From Sulfuricurvum sp. (GTDB lineage: Bacteria > Campylobacterota > Campylobacteria > Campylobacterales > Sulfurimonadaceae), in contig JAGXFL010000009.1 in the NCBI GenBank assembly GCA_024637295.1, positions 1-64,000 on the forward strand: 64,000 nt of DNA, written 5' to 3'. A model generated the notes under the pieces. That model searched no databases. It was not told the DNA's origin and worked only from the letters and a program-made list of their open reading frames with translations. Positions 34,967 to 44,297 of this stretch are shown here, one piece after another (position 1 is the first letter of the stretch; each line of letters begins with the position of its first letter). A program made the translations under genes and the position numbers.

Positions 34967-36900
34967 CGGTTTTTTTCTAGCCATGCTTGAAACATCAAAA
35001 CGTTCCATAGGTGGTATTGCCAATTACGCTTTTTAGATAGATGTTCTTTCCATTTCTGACGTATTGGTTCCGGATTGAGAAATCCTTCCTTTTTGAGCCT
35101 GTCTTCGTCTAACAACTCTTCTGCCCATTCTTTCAAAGGGCCTCGAAGCCAACTGTCAATGGGAGCCCCAAAACCCATTTTTGGACGCTCAATCATCTCT
35201 TTAGGGACATATTTATAAAGGATTTGACGTAAAATCCATTTTCCTTGATTTTCCTTAATTTTCATTGAAAGCGGGAGCTTCCAAGCAGCTTCTACAACAC
35301 GATGATCCAGAAATGGGGCACGTGTTTCCAGAGAGACTCCCATTGAAGCACGATCGACTTTAGTAAGAATATCTCCAGACAGATAACTTACTGCATCTGC
35401 GTACATCATTTGGCTGATAAAGTCTAAATCCTGTTTTTCTAAGAGCCTATTTTGGACAGCTTTTGGCTCATTAGAACCGATAACAATATCTTGGGGGGAT
35501 TTCCAATGAGAAATCAATGATAAGTAGGTTTCTTCTTTTGAAGAAAGAGATAAAATCTCGGCTAGCTTATGAAGCTTATCGCCAAAGTTTTTATAACGCA
35601 GTCTTTTTGGTAAATAGGGACTGATTGAAGCAAATCGATCATTTAGTTTGTCGGGTGAGGGAAAAGTCAAAATATTGGATAGGTTATTTCGTACTTTATG
35701 CGGTAAAAAATCCATTTTATTCCAAATATTATCAGCCCAAAAATAGCGGTTATAACCTCCGAACAGCTCATCAGCACCATCTCCGCTTAAGGCCACGGTA
35801 ACCTTTTTTTTTGTCATCTGAGATACTAAAAAAGTAGGTATTTGAGATGAGTCTGAAAAAGGTTCGTCATATAGTGTAGCTAAAAGAGGGACAACATTCA
35901 GGGCATCTTGATTGCTTACATACAGTTCAGTGTGATCCGTTTTTAAATGCTGAGCTACGGTTTTCGCAAATTCGGCTTCGTTATAGCCTTGCTCGTGAAA
36001 TCCTATTGTGAATGTTTTGATAGGGGTGCTAGACTCAGATTGCATCAAAGCGGTAACCAATGAAGAATCAATACCACCACTTAAAAATGCTCCAAGCGGT
36101 ACATCAGAGATCATCTGTGATTGCACAGCCTCTTTTAAAACTTTTTCGATTTGGGAAATAGTGTCGATACTGTTTCCTTTGAACGGCTCGGACATTCCTT
36201 TCTTTACGGTTTCGTTTAATGTCCAGTAGGCAACTGTAGCTACTTCATTGGTATCAGCCGATAATTTTAAAAAATGGCCTGGAGTTAACTTGTATATACC
36301 TTCATATATCGAATGCGGCTCCGGTATGTAGCTATGTCGAAGTTGCAAAGTTATTGCATCACGATTGATTTTGGATTCAAAAGCGGGATGTGGCTTAAGT
36401 GCTTTTAGCTCTGATGCAAACATAAATACGCCATTTTGAAAGCCATAATAGAGTGGTTTTTCACCCATTCGATCACGAGCAAGATACAGATTGCGTTCTT
36501 TGGTATCCCATAAAGAAATAGCAAACATTCCGACTACTTTTTTTAGCATGGTTTCAAATCCCCAGAGTTCGAATCCGGCTAAGAGAGTCTCCGTATCGCT
36601 ATGCCCACGCCAAGAATAAAACTTTTGTTGCTCTAGTTCTTTTCGCAACTCCAAATGATTGTAGATTTCTCCGTTAAATGCAAGAACAAAACGTTTGCTA
36701 ACTGAGGCCATCGGTTGATGCCCGGCAGAGGTAAGATCAAGGATAGAAAGTCTGGCATGGCCTAGGGCAAGGTCAGCTTGTTTGTCAAGCCATATCCCCT
36801 GATCATCCGGCCCTCGGTGGTGCAGTGTAGAAGTCATTTGTCTAGCGATATTTTCTAAATCATGAGTTTTACTACCTAAAACACCGACTATTCCACACAT
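34963..36900 (-). CDS. asnB: Glutamine-hydrolysing asparagine synthase-like protein
   Basis: A 645-aa protein, full length for AsnB: N-terminal glutaminase domain starting MCGIVGVLG with catalytic Cys2, then the synthetase domain with SGGIDSSLVTAL (ATP-binding P-loop motif) and ALSGDGADELFGGY. In glycan loci such AsnB/WbpS-like proteins often amidate a uronic acid or other carboxylate sugar rather than aspartate. Which applies here is unclear. It overlaps the glycosyltransferase on either side by 4 and 13 bases, so it belongs to the locus. Confidence 0.88.
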   Translation of the reverse strand: MCGIVGVLGSKTHDLENIARQMTSTLHHRGPDDQGIWLDKQADLALGHARLSILDLTSAGHQPMASVSKRFVLAFNGEIYNHLELRKELEQQKFYSWRGHSDTETLLAGFELWGFETMLKKVVGMFAISLWDTKERNLYLARDRMGEKPLYYGFQNGVFMFASELKALKPHPAFESKINRDAITLQLRHSYIPEPHSIYEGIYKLTPGHFLKLSADTNEVATVAYWTLNETVKKGMSEPFKGNSIDTISQIEKVLKEAVQSQMISDVPLGAFLSGGIDSSLVTALMQSESSTPIKTFTIGFHEQGYNEAEFAKTVAQHLKTDHTELYVSNQDALNVVPLLATLYDEPFSDSSQIPTFLVSQMTKKKVTVALSGDGADELFGGYNRYFWADNIWNKMDFLPHKVRNNLSNILTFPSPDKLNDRFASISPYLPKRLRYKNFGDKLHKLAEILSLSSKEETYLSLISHWKSPQDIVIGSNEPKAVQNRLLEKQDLDFISQMMYADAVSYLSGDILTKVDRASMGVSLETRAPFLDHRVVEAAWKLPLSMKIKENQGKWILRQILYKYVPKEMIERPKMGFGAPIDSWLRGPLKEWAEELLDEDRLKKEGFLNPEPIRQKWKEHLSKKRNWQYHLWNVLMFQAWLEKNR

Positions 36901-38057
36901 CTTTTTCCTTTAAGCATATAATTTAAATTTTGAATACTGTTTATGAATTGCAGCGAAATCTTTTCTTTTGAAAAGTCTTGTGCCCTTTGTATGTTTCTTG
37001 TGCGGTAGCTATTACACATATCTTTATCTGTTATTATAGTATGCATTGCTTTTTTTAAGTTTTCGCTATCATTAATCGGTGTTAGAATAGCATATTGTGC
37101 TATTTCAATACCAGTTTTTAGATGGGTGTCTTGTGTGGTATCTGGGGCTAAAATTTCTCTTGGCCCACTTGGGCAATCTGTTGAGATAATTGGTAAAGCA
37201 CAGGCTAGTGCTTCTACAAGGACATTTGGAAATCCTTCGTGATTGGAGCTAAAAACAAAACAATCCGCTTTACTTAAATACTTAAAAGGGTTATCCTGCC
37301 TACCTAATAAATAAACGGAATCTTCAAGATGCAACTCTTTGATCTTTGCTTGAAGCGTATTTCGCAGTGGACCCTCTCCTATGATCCATAGCTCTGCATC
37401 AAGATCCTTTATGGCATCAATGATTATAGAGTGATTTTTCCCGGCGTCAAGTCTTCCAACGGTAACAAACGTGAATTTTTTTCGTGCTATCTCACAATAC
37501 TCCCGTGAAAGGATATGTATCTTTGCTAGGTCAAATGGGTTGTTGATAGTATAGACAGGATGGACATCAAACTTATTTTCAAGGTCTAAACTGTTTCCTA
37601 ATGAATTTGCAATGATCTTATCTGCTTTTGGGTACAAGAATTTAATCAAGATCCTATTGATAAAGCCCTGCATACCACGTTTGTGTTGAAGAGACGGCTG
37701 TGAACGTTCACTGATAATGATATTTGAGGCATTACCGAATATTTTTGAAAAAAGCGCGATATAATTGGGTCGGTTCATAAACGAGAGTGTTGTATCAATA
37801 TTGTTTTGTATGCAGATTTTTTTATATTTGAGTCCAAGCAGGGGTAGTTTAAATAGTTTCCAAAAACCTTGTTCATTAGGGCTTGAGTTTTCAAGATAAA
37901 TAATTTTTTGATTTTCTGGTAAAGAATAATGAATGGTATCGTTCATTAGTACCAAAGTGATGTCATAGGTATCTTTTAGCTCATCGAGCAAGATGGAGAC
38001 AACGCGTTCAGCCCCGCCACCTGCAAGTGAGTAAATCAAAATTGCTAGTTTAGTCAT
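36888..38057 (-). CDS. GT4 glycosyltransferase (PglJ/PglH-like)
   Basis: A 389-aa GT-B protein: LIYSLAGGGAERVVSILLDEL at the N-terminus (the GGAER pattern of PglH/PglJ), VGRLDAGKNHSIIIDAI, and the C-terminal EGFPNVLVEALACALPII with an E-x7-E motif. It probably extends the lipid-linked glycan, with a UDP-HexNAc donor by analogy. Its own TATAAT lies 20 bases upstream, suggesting an internal promoter. Confidence 0.84.
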   Translation of the reverse strand: MTKLAILIYSLAGGGAERVVSILLDELKDTYDITLVLMNDTIHYSLPENQKIIYLENSSPNEQGFWKLFKLPLLGLKYKKICIQNNIDTTLSFMNRPNYIALFSKIFGNASNIIISERSQPSLQHKRGMQGFINRILIKFLYPKADKIIANSLGNSLDLENKFDVHPVYTINNPFDLAKIHILSREYCEIARKKFTFVTVGRLDAGKNHSIIIDAIKDLDAELWIIGEGPLRNTLQAKIKELHLEDSVYLLGRQDNPFKYLSKADCFVFSSNHEGFPNVLVEALACALPIISTDCPSGPREILAPDTTQDTHLKTGIEIAQYAILTPINDSENLKKAMHTIITDKDMCNSYRTRNIQRAQDFSKEKISLQFINSIQNLNYMLKGKRCVE

Positions 38058-38076
38058 CGTGACATCAGTATTGGAT

Positions 38077-38082
38077 ATTATA
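38077..38082 (-). promoter_or_regulatory. Internal -10 element before the PglH-like gene
   Basis: On the minus strand CCTATAATATCC gives a perfect TATAAT, 20 bases before the ATG at 38057, leaving a very short leader. Confidence 0.35.
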
Positions 38083-38093
38083 GGAGCTGAACG

Positions 38094-38924
38094 TTACAGT
38101 TCTGTACACTTACATTTCCGAAATACAAATTCATTACAGCCCATTTTTCCGCCGACGGTTATCATCTTATCGAGAACAAATCCTTTGGATTTGTAAAAGT
38201 CCAATATTTCTTCAGGTTTTGCTGTTTCAAATGGATATCCGCCGATCCAATCTACAGCATCGTTATAGACCACCATCCCTCTGTTTAGGTCTGTATGGCG
38301 TCTTAAAGGGTTGATTCCACGCAGGACATCGGCAATAAACAAGCCAGTTGAAAAATAGATCATAAAGATAATGTTCAAAATATTTTGTATTAGTTTTGGG
38401 CTTGAAACGTAAGTTTTTTTAATGATCCGCCATATTGGCGTTTGAATCTGGGTATTGTAAATAGCAATGTATAGTTTTCCATTTTCTTTGACAGGTATGG
38501 ATGCTAAGTCCAATCCGTGCCACATTTGACCGGTATGGTGCAAAACTCCCCAGCTATAGACTACGTCAAATGTTCCTAAGGATTGAATGTATTGTTCCTC
38601 TAAGGCACTTCCTTGGGTTACCGTCCATTGGCCGTCATTTTTATAAAATGTATCTTTTAAATATTGTGTACAAGCAACGCTGTTAGAGTCATAATCAAAG
38701 GAAAAAACTTGTGCTCCCAATTTTTTTGCTGCCAGACTATGTAGACCGCTACCGGAACCAATGTCTAGAAAAGTCTTGCCTTCTAAATGGGGTTCATCCA
38801 ACATCGTTTTCAGCATATTTTCAGAGTGTTCTATTTTCTTTGGGTCTAATTTTTTTAAAAAATTTGACCAATTTTTTCCAAATTCAAATCGTTTATTTTC
38901 AGATATTTCTTCTTGCCAACTCAT
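38094..38924 (-). CDS. Class I SAM-dependent methyltransferase
   Basis: A 276-aa protein with the SAM-binding motif FLDIGSGSGLHSLAA (about residue 53), FSFDYDSNSVACTQ as motif II, and VVYSWGVLHHTGQMW as motif IV. The C-terminal part has a hydrophobic stretch (IFMIYFSTGLFIADVL) that could contact the membrane. AATGGAGG precedes the ATG. It probably methylates the glycan or its lipid-linked intermediate. The substrate is not predictable. Confidence 0.82.
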   Translation of the reverse strand: MSWQEEISENKRFEFGKNWSNFLKKLDPKKIEHSENMLKTMLDEPHLEGKTFLDIGSGSGLHSLAAKKLGAQVFSFDYDSNSVACTQYLKDTFYKNDGQWTVTQGSALEEQYIQSLGTFDVVYSWGVLHHTGQMWHGLDLASIPVKENGKLYIAIYNTQIQTPIWRIIKKTYVSSPKLIQNILNIIFMIYFSTGLFIADVLRGINPLRRHTDLNRGMVVYNDAVDWIGGYPFETAKPEEILDFYKSKGFVLDKMITVGGKMGCNEFVFRKCKCTEL

Positions 38925-38954
38925 TTCTGGCCTCCATTATTTAGCTTCATAATA

Positions 38955-39842
38955 TTAATAGTTAATAATTTTCTTCACAAGTTTTGAGAGAAATGTTCCC
39001 GTTAATTTTTTGTGTAACCATTTAATAGGCAGCCCAAAGAAACAGTATCGTAAAGGTTTTGTTTTTAACAATATAAATATTTTCAATGTATTTATTTTTG
39101 GCAATGTGACTTGATTGTTGATTTTACATACGATCAATATATTTGTAAGTTTATTCTCTTTTGAGACTATCTCATATCCGGCAAGTGCAAGTATGTAATC
39201 TATAGAATCGTAATTAGGATAAAAAGCTAGAGGATACCCTGGCCCTGCAACATTGGTATGTGCCAGCATATCAGCTATACTTAAGCACAGGTACCCATCG
39301 GGATTTAAATGATTTTGGATCTTTTTTAAGAAATGGACGGGGTTTTGTATAAAATAAAGTGAATTCGTTGAAAATACGACATCATATTTTTTTTTGAGAT
39401 CAAGATGCTCGACTTGTCCAATCTGGGTATCAAGTCCTAGGCGTTCATGAATCTCTTTAGTCTGGCTATCAATATCTATTCCAAATGTTTCAAATCCATT
39501 TTGTTTAAATTCAGATAATAAATAACCATGTCCGCATCCTATATCCAAAATGGATTTTTTATCTTTTAGGAAAGGGTAGAAGTAATTAAACAATCTTTTT
39601 GATGATGATGCTCTATTGTTGTCATCAGATGTGACATCTCCTTGTTCTATACGGTTCCAATGCTCTTCCAATACTCTATCGTCTTGTTTTGGAAATTGAT
39701 AACCATTGCCACACTCTTTGCATAGATACCAGTGATATACGGTTTGAATATTGTATTTTTTTAATATATCTAAGATGGAAGTACTAAATTTATAGGGGAT
39801 TTCAAGCTTTTCACTTGAGCTGCAGATTGGGCATACTACCAT
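38955..39842 (-). CDS. SAM-dependent methyltransferase with N-terminal zinc ribbon
   Basis: A 295-aa protein. Cys pairs at residues 4-7 (CPIC) and 43-46 (CKEC) form a zinc-ribbon-like N-terminus. The methyltransferase domain has ILDIGCGHGYLLSEF and DVVFSTNSLYFIQNP. The C-terminal 70 residues are basic and hydrophobic. Glycan-locus methyltransferases of this class modify nucleotide sugars or growing chains. A TATAAT about 70 bases upstream suggests that a promoter drives this and the following genes. Confidence 0.8.
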   Translation of the reverse strand: MVVCPICSSSEKLEIPYKFSTSILDILKKYNIQTVYHWYLCKECGNGYQFPKQDDRVLEEHWNRIEQGDVTSDDNNRASSSKRLFNYFYPFLKDKKSILDIGCGHGYLLSEFKQNGFETFGIDIDSQTKEIHERLGLDTQIGQVEHLDLKKKYDVVFSTNSLYFIQNPVHFLKKIQNHLNPDGYLCLSIADMLAHTNVAGPGYPLAFYPNYDSIDYILALAGYEIVSKENKLTNILIVCKINNQVTLPKINTLKIFILLKTKPLRYCFFGLPIKWLHKKLTGTFLSKLVKKIINY

Positions 39843-39911
39843 ATTTTTTTAAGCCTTTTTATTGCTTTGTTTTTCGAAGTCAAATACTCAATAAACTAGA
39901 GCTTTTGGGAT

Positions 39912-39917
39912 ATTATA
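39912..39917 (-). promoter_or_regulatory. Internal -10 element in the glycan locus
   Basis: On the minus strand GCGCTATAATATCC gives a perfect TATAAT inside the 116-base gap 39843-39958, one of the largest gaps in the locus, 70 bases before the methyltransferase ATG. Confidence 0.45.
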
Positions 39918-39958
39918 GCGCTTTAAATGTAAACATTGCTTGAACCAAGACGACAGGT

Positions 39959-41161
39959 TTAGGCCGGTTTATCACTGTAAAGTACCTCTTTCAAGAGTAA
40001 GAGTTGGTTTTCTTTTGAATAGTAAAGAACTTTTTCATGGTTAATCTTGAACTTATTGTTAATGATGTTTAAAAGAAAATTTTTACATTCGATATATGAA
40101 GCTACAATATTACCTATTCCTGAATCTTGTAATACATATCGAATATCTGATTCTGGATGACAGTATGTTAATATTGGTTTTTGTTCCAATAAATATTCAA
40201 ATACTTTTCCGGTAATATTTTCTTTACCTTCTTCGTTAATATCTTCTAATAAAAGAAATATGTCTGTTTCCAATTTTAAACTGTTTAACATTTCTTTATT
40301 TAAATATCCGAGCCAATTGATTGTAATGTTTTGGAGCCTTGTATCGGTAAAAAAATGATGCGGATTATCTTGACTTGCAAAGTTTATTTCTACAGTAAAT
40401 TCTGTATATTCAGAAAAAAACGCATATAACCATTCCAGAAGAACTTTTGGATTCCTTTTATTGCCCATTGTCCCTAGGTAAGAAAAGACTATTTTCTTCT
40501 TCTCTTTTATGTCATTGCGATATTCGATCGGAGTATAATTTTTATTTATGAAGCCATTGTAAATCAAGTGAACCGGACGTTTATAAAAAGCTTTGGCTTT
40601 TTCTTGAAGAGTTGGCCCTACAACAAGAATCTCATCGACATGCCGTAACCAAAACCTATCAAGCATTTGATCTAAGTGATGTATCAGTGGAATTCGTTTC
40701 TTTTGCCCTTGCAATGACATCATGTCACGCATATCTAATATATAGCGTGCATTAAATACTTCTTTGGCATAGCTGCCAAGTCTAATGGCATTAATCGGGG
40801 TATAGGATGCGATTATGATGTCATATGATTCGTCTTTATGCTTATCAATCCACTGTTTTCCTTCATCAAGCCATGAATCATAAAACATCATCCTGTCAAT
40901 GGAGCGTATGTAAATACTTGGGTGTTTAAGCATATCCATACAGGTGAAATCGTGATTTACTGACGTTACTGGACGATATTCGATCTCTTCGCCAATATAA
41001 TGAACTGCTTTGTTGTTCATCTTTTGACCTTTCCAATTTGCAGTCAATACGGTCACTTCATATTCACTTTGATCCAGCAAGGTAAAAAACTCACTCCACC
41101 GTTTTGCTCCAATAGCTTGGCAAGGCTCAAAACAATGGTTTATCATCAATATTTTTTTCAT
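39959..41161 (-). CDS. Glycosyltransferase (GT-B, GT4-like)
   Basis: A 400-aa protein beginning ILMINHCFEPCQAIGAKRW, a WbuB-like N-terminal domain for acceptor binding, with YILDMRDMMSLQGQ and FSYLGTMGNKRNPKVL. The C-terminal donor-binding part has ENITGKVFEYLLEQKPIL, in which the acidic E-x7-E-like pattern is present. It adds a sugar to the glycan; donor unknown. It follows wecB by 38 bases and is more A/T-rich than the genes near 10-25 kb, as is the whole 39-50 kb stretch by eye. Confidence 0.8.
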   Translation of the reverse strand: MKKILMINHCFEPCQAIGAKRWSEFFTLLDQSEYEVTVLTANWKGQKMNNKAVHYIGEEIEYRPVTSVNHDFTCMDMLKHPSIYIRSIDRMMFYDSWLDEGKQWIDKHKDESYDIIIASYTPINAIRLGSYAKEVFNARYILDMRDMMSLQGQKKRIPLIHHLDQMLDRFWLRHVDEILVVGPTLQEKAKAFYKRPVHLIYNGFINKNYTPIEYRNDIKEKKKIVFSYLGTMGNKRNPKVLLEWLYAFFSEYTEFTVEINFASQDNPHHFFTDTRLQNITINWLGYLNKEMLNSLKLETDIFLLLEDINEEGKENITGKVFEYLLEQKPILTYCHPESDIRYVLQDSGIGNIVASYIECKNFLLNIINNKFKINHEKVLYYSKENQLLLLKEVLYSDKPA

Positions 41162-41199
41162 TTCTTATCCAAGGGTAATAGATTTATCAAATGTGGTTT

Positions 41200-42270
41200 T
41201 TATAGGTTGTATTGTAATAAGCTTTTTATGATAAGTCCGCTGACATTGGAAGTACCATATAGATCAAGGTCATAGTTATGGGAAAACAGGTCTTCTTTTT
41301 TTTCATAGGACATTAAAATTTTTTCTTTATGCGCTCCGACAAGAACATTTAGTTTGTTCTCTACTAATTCTGTCCATTCGGTTTCATCTCGTAAGGTTAT
41401 GCATGGTTTATGAAAAAAATACGCTTCTTTTTGCAGCCCACCGCTATCCGTCATAACAAGAGTACAATGATCTATTAACCATACCATCTCTAGATACCCA
41501 ACAGGTTCTATTATAGTGATGTTTGATGCGGTGATATTTACATTTTCCAACATTTTTTTTGTTCTCGGATGGAGGGGGAGAATGATCTGTTGATGATGAG
41601 AAATCATTTCAAGTGCTTGAAAAATCTCTTGTAGATTGTTCGTATTATCTGTGTTTTCTGCTCTGTGTATAGTGCATAATATAAAGTTGTCTTTGATATC
41701 AAAAGTTGGTCTTGTTGCAAACTGTTTATAGAAGAGAGCACCGTCTTGCATAACATCCCCGGTTTTCATGACAGTACAGTTGAAATTCTCAAAACCTTCA
41801 TTTTGTAAGTTTTTAATAGCTGTGTCTGTAGGGCAAAATAAGATATTACTGATTCTATCTGTGAGAATCCGATTTACCTCTTCAGGCATTTTCATATTGA
41901 AGCTTCTTAATCCTGCTTCAACATGAGCTAGTTTTATATTGATCTTGCTAGCTACTAAGGCACCGGCTAATGTCGAGTTTGTGTCGCCATAGACCAATAT
42001 CCAGTCGGGCATCTCTTTTAAAGCGACCTCTTCTATTTTTTCGATCATCTGCCCCAGCATCGCTCCATGCGATTTACCCCCGATACCTAAAAAATAGTCA
42101 GGCTTTGGTATTTTCATCTCTTGAAAAAAAATGTCACTCATGTTCGCGTCATAGTGTTGTCCGGTATGGACAATTATTTCTTGTATGTTTGTATGTTGCG
42201 CTATTTCACGACTTATATTACCGGCTTTGATGAATTGTGGGCGCGCACCTAAGATTGTTAAGATTTTCAT
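41200..42270 (-). CDS. wecB: WecB, non-hydrolysing UDP-GlcNAc 2-epimerase
   Basis: A 356-aa protein matching the family: LGARPQFIKAGNISREI, IVHTGQHYDANMSDIFF, VYGDTNSTLAGALVASK, HVEAGLRSFNMKMPEEVNR, and the C-terminal MTDSGGLQKEAYF with HKPCITLRDETEWTE. It interconverts UDP-GlcNAc and UDP-ManNAc. The ManNAc derivative would then feed one of the glycosyltransferases nearby. GGTAAAGAC is a weak ribosome-binding site before the ATG. Confidence 0.93.
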   Translation of the reverse strand: MKILTILGARPQFIKAGNISREIAQHTNIQEIIVHTGQHYDANMSDIFFQEMKIPKPDYFLGIGGKSHGAMLGQMIEKIEEVALKEMPDWILVYGDTNSTLAGALVASKINIKLAHVEAGLRSFNMKMPEEVNRILTDRISNILFCPTDTAIKNLQNEGFENFNCTVMKTGDVMQDGALFYKQFATRPTFDIKDNFILCTIHRAENTDNTNNLQEIFQALEMISHHQQIILPLHPRTKKMLENVNITASNITIIEPVGYLEMVWLIDHCTLVMTDSGGLQKEAYFFHKPCITLRDETEWTELVENKLNVLVGAHKEKILMSYEKKEDLFSHNYDLDLYGTSNVSGLIIKSLLQYNL

Positions 42271-42274
42271 GTCT

Positions 42275-42877
42275 TTACCTTTGTAATATATTCAAATCAG
42301 TAGGTAATGGCGAAAGTCTATTTTTGAGCACTTTTGCTGGGTTCCCGGCTATAATAGAGTATTCAGGATAGATTCCAGATATTACTATTGTACCTGCTGC
42401 GACGATGCACCCTTTTTGTAAGTGCACACCGGCAAGCAGTGTACAATTAGAAGCTACCCACACATCGTCTTCTATGACAATATTATACGATTTATCATTG
42501 TATAGCACTTTTTTATCATCATACCCTTGCTGCATTATTGGTATATCAACGAGATCAAATAGGTGATTGGCTGAGGAGATGTATGAATTATGGGCGATAG
42601 ATACATTATTGCCAATATATACAGTGTGTTCTAAATGAATTTTTAAAAAAGCATTTCTCCCTAATGAAAAATTATGCCCGCATATTAGCCGTTCTGCTCC
42701 CATGATCTGACTTCCGAATTCAAAAACTCCTCCGGTATTTTTTAATTTTATGTTCCAATATTTAGTGCGAAGGAACATCCCACTTCTTGATTCTGGAAAA
42801 AAACATATAAAAAATTCAAAAATTTTAACAGAATCACTGATGATGTTTTTAAAGATTTTTGATATTAAGTTAGTCAT
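42275..42877 (-). CDS. Left-handed beta-helix acyltransferase
   Basis: A 200-aa protein with hexapeptide repeats (ICGHNFSLGRNAFLKIHLEHTV, with INNVSIAHNSYIS and IEDDVWVASNCTLLAGVHLQKGCIVAAGTIV) and the C-terminal SIIAGNPAKVLKNR typical of CAT/NodL-type O-acetyltransferases. It lacks the PglD N-terminal domain, so it is not an obvious PglD. It probably O- or N-acetylates a sugar. It overlaps the upstream gene by 8 bases. Confidence 0.83.
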   Translation of the reverse strand: MTNLISKIFKNIISDSVKIFEFFICFFPESRSGMFLRTKYWNIKLKNTGGVFEFGSQIMGAERLICGHNFSLGRNAFLKIHLEHTVYIGNNVSIAHNSYISSANHLFDLVDIPIMQQGYDDKKVLYNDKSYNIVIEDDVWVASNCTLLAGVHLQKGCIVAAGTIVISGIYPEYSIIAGNPAKVLKNRLSPLPTDLNILQR

Positions 42878-44297
42878 TGTTGATTCTTTGGATATGGTTT
42901 TTCACAGCATCTAAAAAATTAATGATATTGTTGACATGCATGATCTTAGGATGAAAAAGGGGGTCGTTCAAAACAAAATCATGAGATATATTATAGATTT
43001 TTGCAATATCGACTTTTATATCATTTTCACTTTTTTGTATGTCATTAAAAATAAGATTGCTAAGTATTTGTCTGAAGTTTAAATATGAATCAAACCTAGT
43101 GCACAAATGCGAAAAGAATGTTGGACCAAACATTAATGCTTTTTTATTTGTTAAATACGACTCAAGTCCGATTGTCCCAGTGACAGTGACAATCAGTTTC
43201 GATCTAGTTAACAATTCAGGTGTGCTCATCTGATAGTCAACGAGAATGACACCGGTTTTATTGGCGATTCTTTTGTAAAATGAAGTTTCTCTGAAGCCAA
43301 TCATCTTTGGGTGTTCTTTGACGAGTAGAAAAAAATTATGAGGCATATTAAGGCGAACCATGTCTATTAATTTTTCCTGGTCAATAAAATATTGTTCCAA
43401 GGTATTAATCGAAGACTCTGGGGTCATTTGCAATGGGAACAAGATGAAATTTTCAGGGATAGTGCTTTTTGTATTTTGGTTGATGTAAAAATATTTTTTT
43501 TGAAAAAAAGTATATTTCATATCCAAATAGAGTTGATGGACTTTGGGAAATAAAATCAAAAGCTTGGTGATGAATGTCACTTCAATGATGGCATTTTTTT
43601 CATATTTGTATTTATTATACAGCCCTTTAAAAAATCGGTATATAATATGAGGAAGCACAATTTTGTGGTAGTCGTCTCCATAATTTCTTATTTCAAAAGC
43701 TTTTGTCTGATTTTTACGGAGTTTTTCCAAAAATTCGTTTGATTTTTCGATGTCTATTTCTTCGTAATTGCCATAATATTTTGGGAATGTGTCATAGTAG
43801 TCTTGAGCAAAAAAACTTTCCCCAAATTGACGGGTATGGACATTATAAAGAATCTCTATGTTTAGTTCTTTACAGAGATTTAGTAAGATTAGACCATCAA
43901 CCACTTCCAAATCAGGAAATATGATGTAGTCGGGTCTAGCTTTTTGTAAATACTCTTTATATAACTTATAGATGATATTTGCATTTTTTTCTTGTACTTC
44001 GCGGGTGTGTTTTTTGTATCCATGTTTGGACCCCTCTATCATTCTGTGTATATTGTCGGAACTGCTATTGAACCCGTACTTCTCACAGGTATAAGCTGGA
44101 TTATTGTAATGTAAGTTGAAGTTTTCGTATAGATAAAAAATATTTTCTTTTTTGACAAGGTGGGTTGATGCCTCTTTGTAATTCGCAGTCGGAAAGATGA
44201 CCCCCCATTCGATAGAATCTTTTTCTTGTTGAGAATGTTTGATGACTTCATTAAAGAAAAGTGGTGTATTTGCAAATGCGTAAACAAATATTTTCAT
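42870..44297 (-). CDS. KpsS/Capsule_synth-like glycosyltransferase candidate
   Basis: A 475-aa protein, unusually rich in Lys, Asn, Ile and Tyr. The C-terminal third has FLLVKEHPKMIG, VDYQMSTPELLTRSKLIVTV and TGTIGLESYLTNKKALMFGP, the pattern of capsule polysaccharide proteins (KpsS/KpsC, PF05159-like), which are GT-B-type transferases. No signal peptide. It may be a glycosyltransferase of the glycan locus. Assignment rests on the C-terminal motifs only; the N-terminal half is not recognised. Confidence 0.65.
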   Translation of the reverse strand: MKIFVYAFANTPLFFNEVIKHSQQEKDSIEWGVIFPTANYKEASTHLVKKENIFYLYENFNLHYNNPAYTCEKYGFNSSSDNIHRMIEGSKHGYKKHTREVQEKNANIIYKLYKEYLQKARPDYIIFPDLEVVDGLILLNLCKELNIEILYNVHTRQFGESFFAQDYYDTFPKYYGNYEEIDIEKSNEFLEKLRKNQTKAFEIRNYGDDYHKIVLPHIIYRFFKGLYNKYKYEKNAIIEVTFITKLLILFPKVHQLYLDMKYTFFQKKYFYINQNTKSTIPENFILFPLQMTPESSINTLEQYFIDQEKLIDMVRLNMPHNFFLLVKEHPKMIGFRETSFYKRIANKTGVILVDYQMSTPELLTRSKLIVTVTGTIGLESYLTNKKALMFGPTFFSHLCTRFDSYLNFRQILSNLIFNDIQKSENDIKVDIAKIYNISHDFVLNDPLFHPKIMHVNNIINFLDAVKNHIQRINND

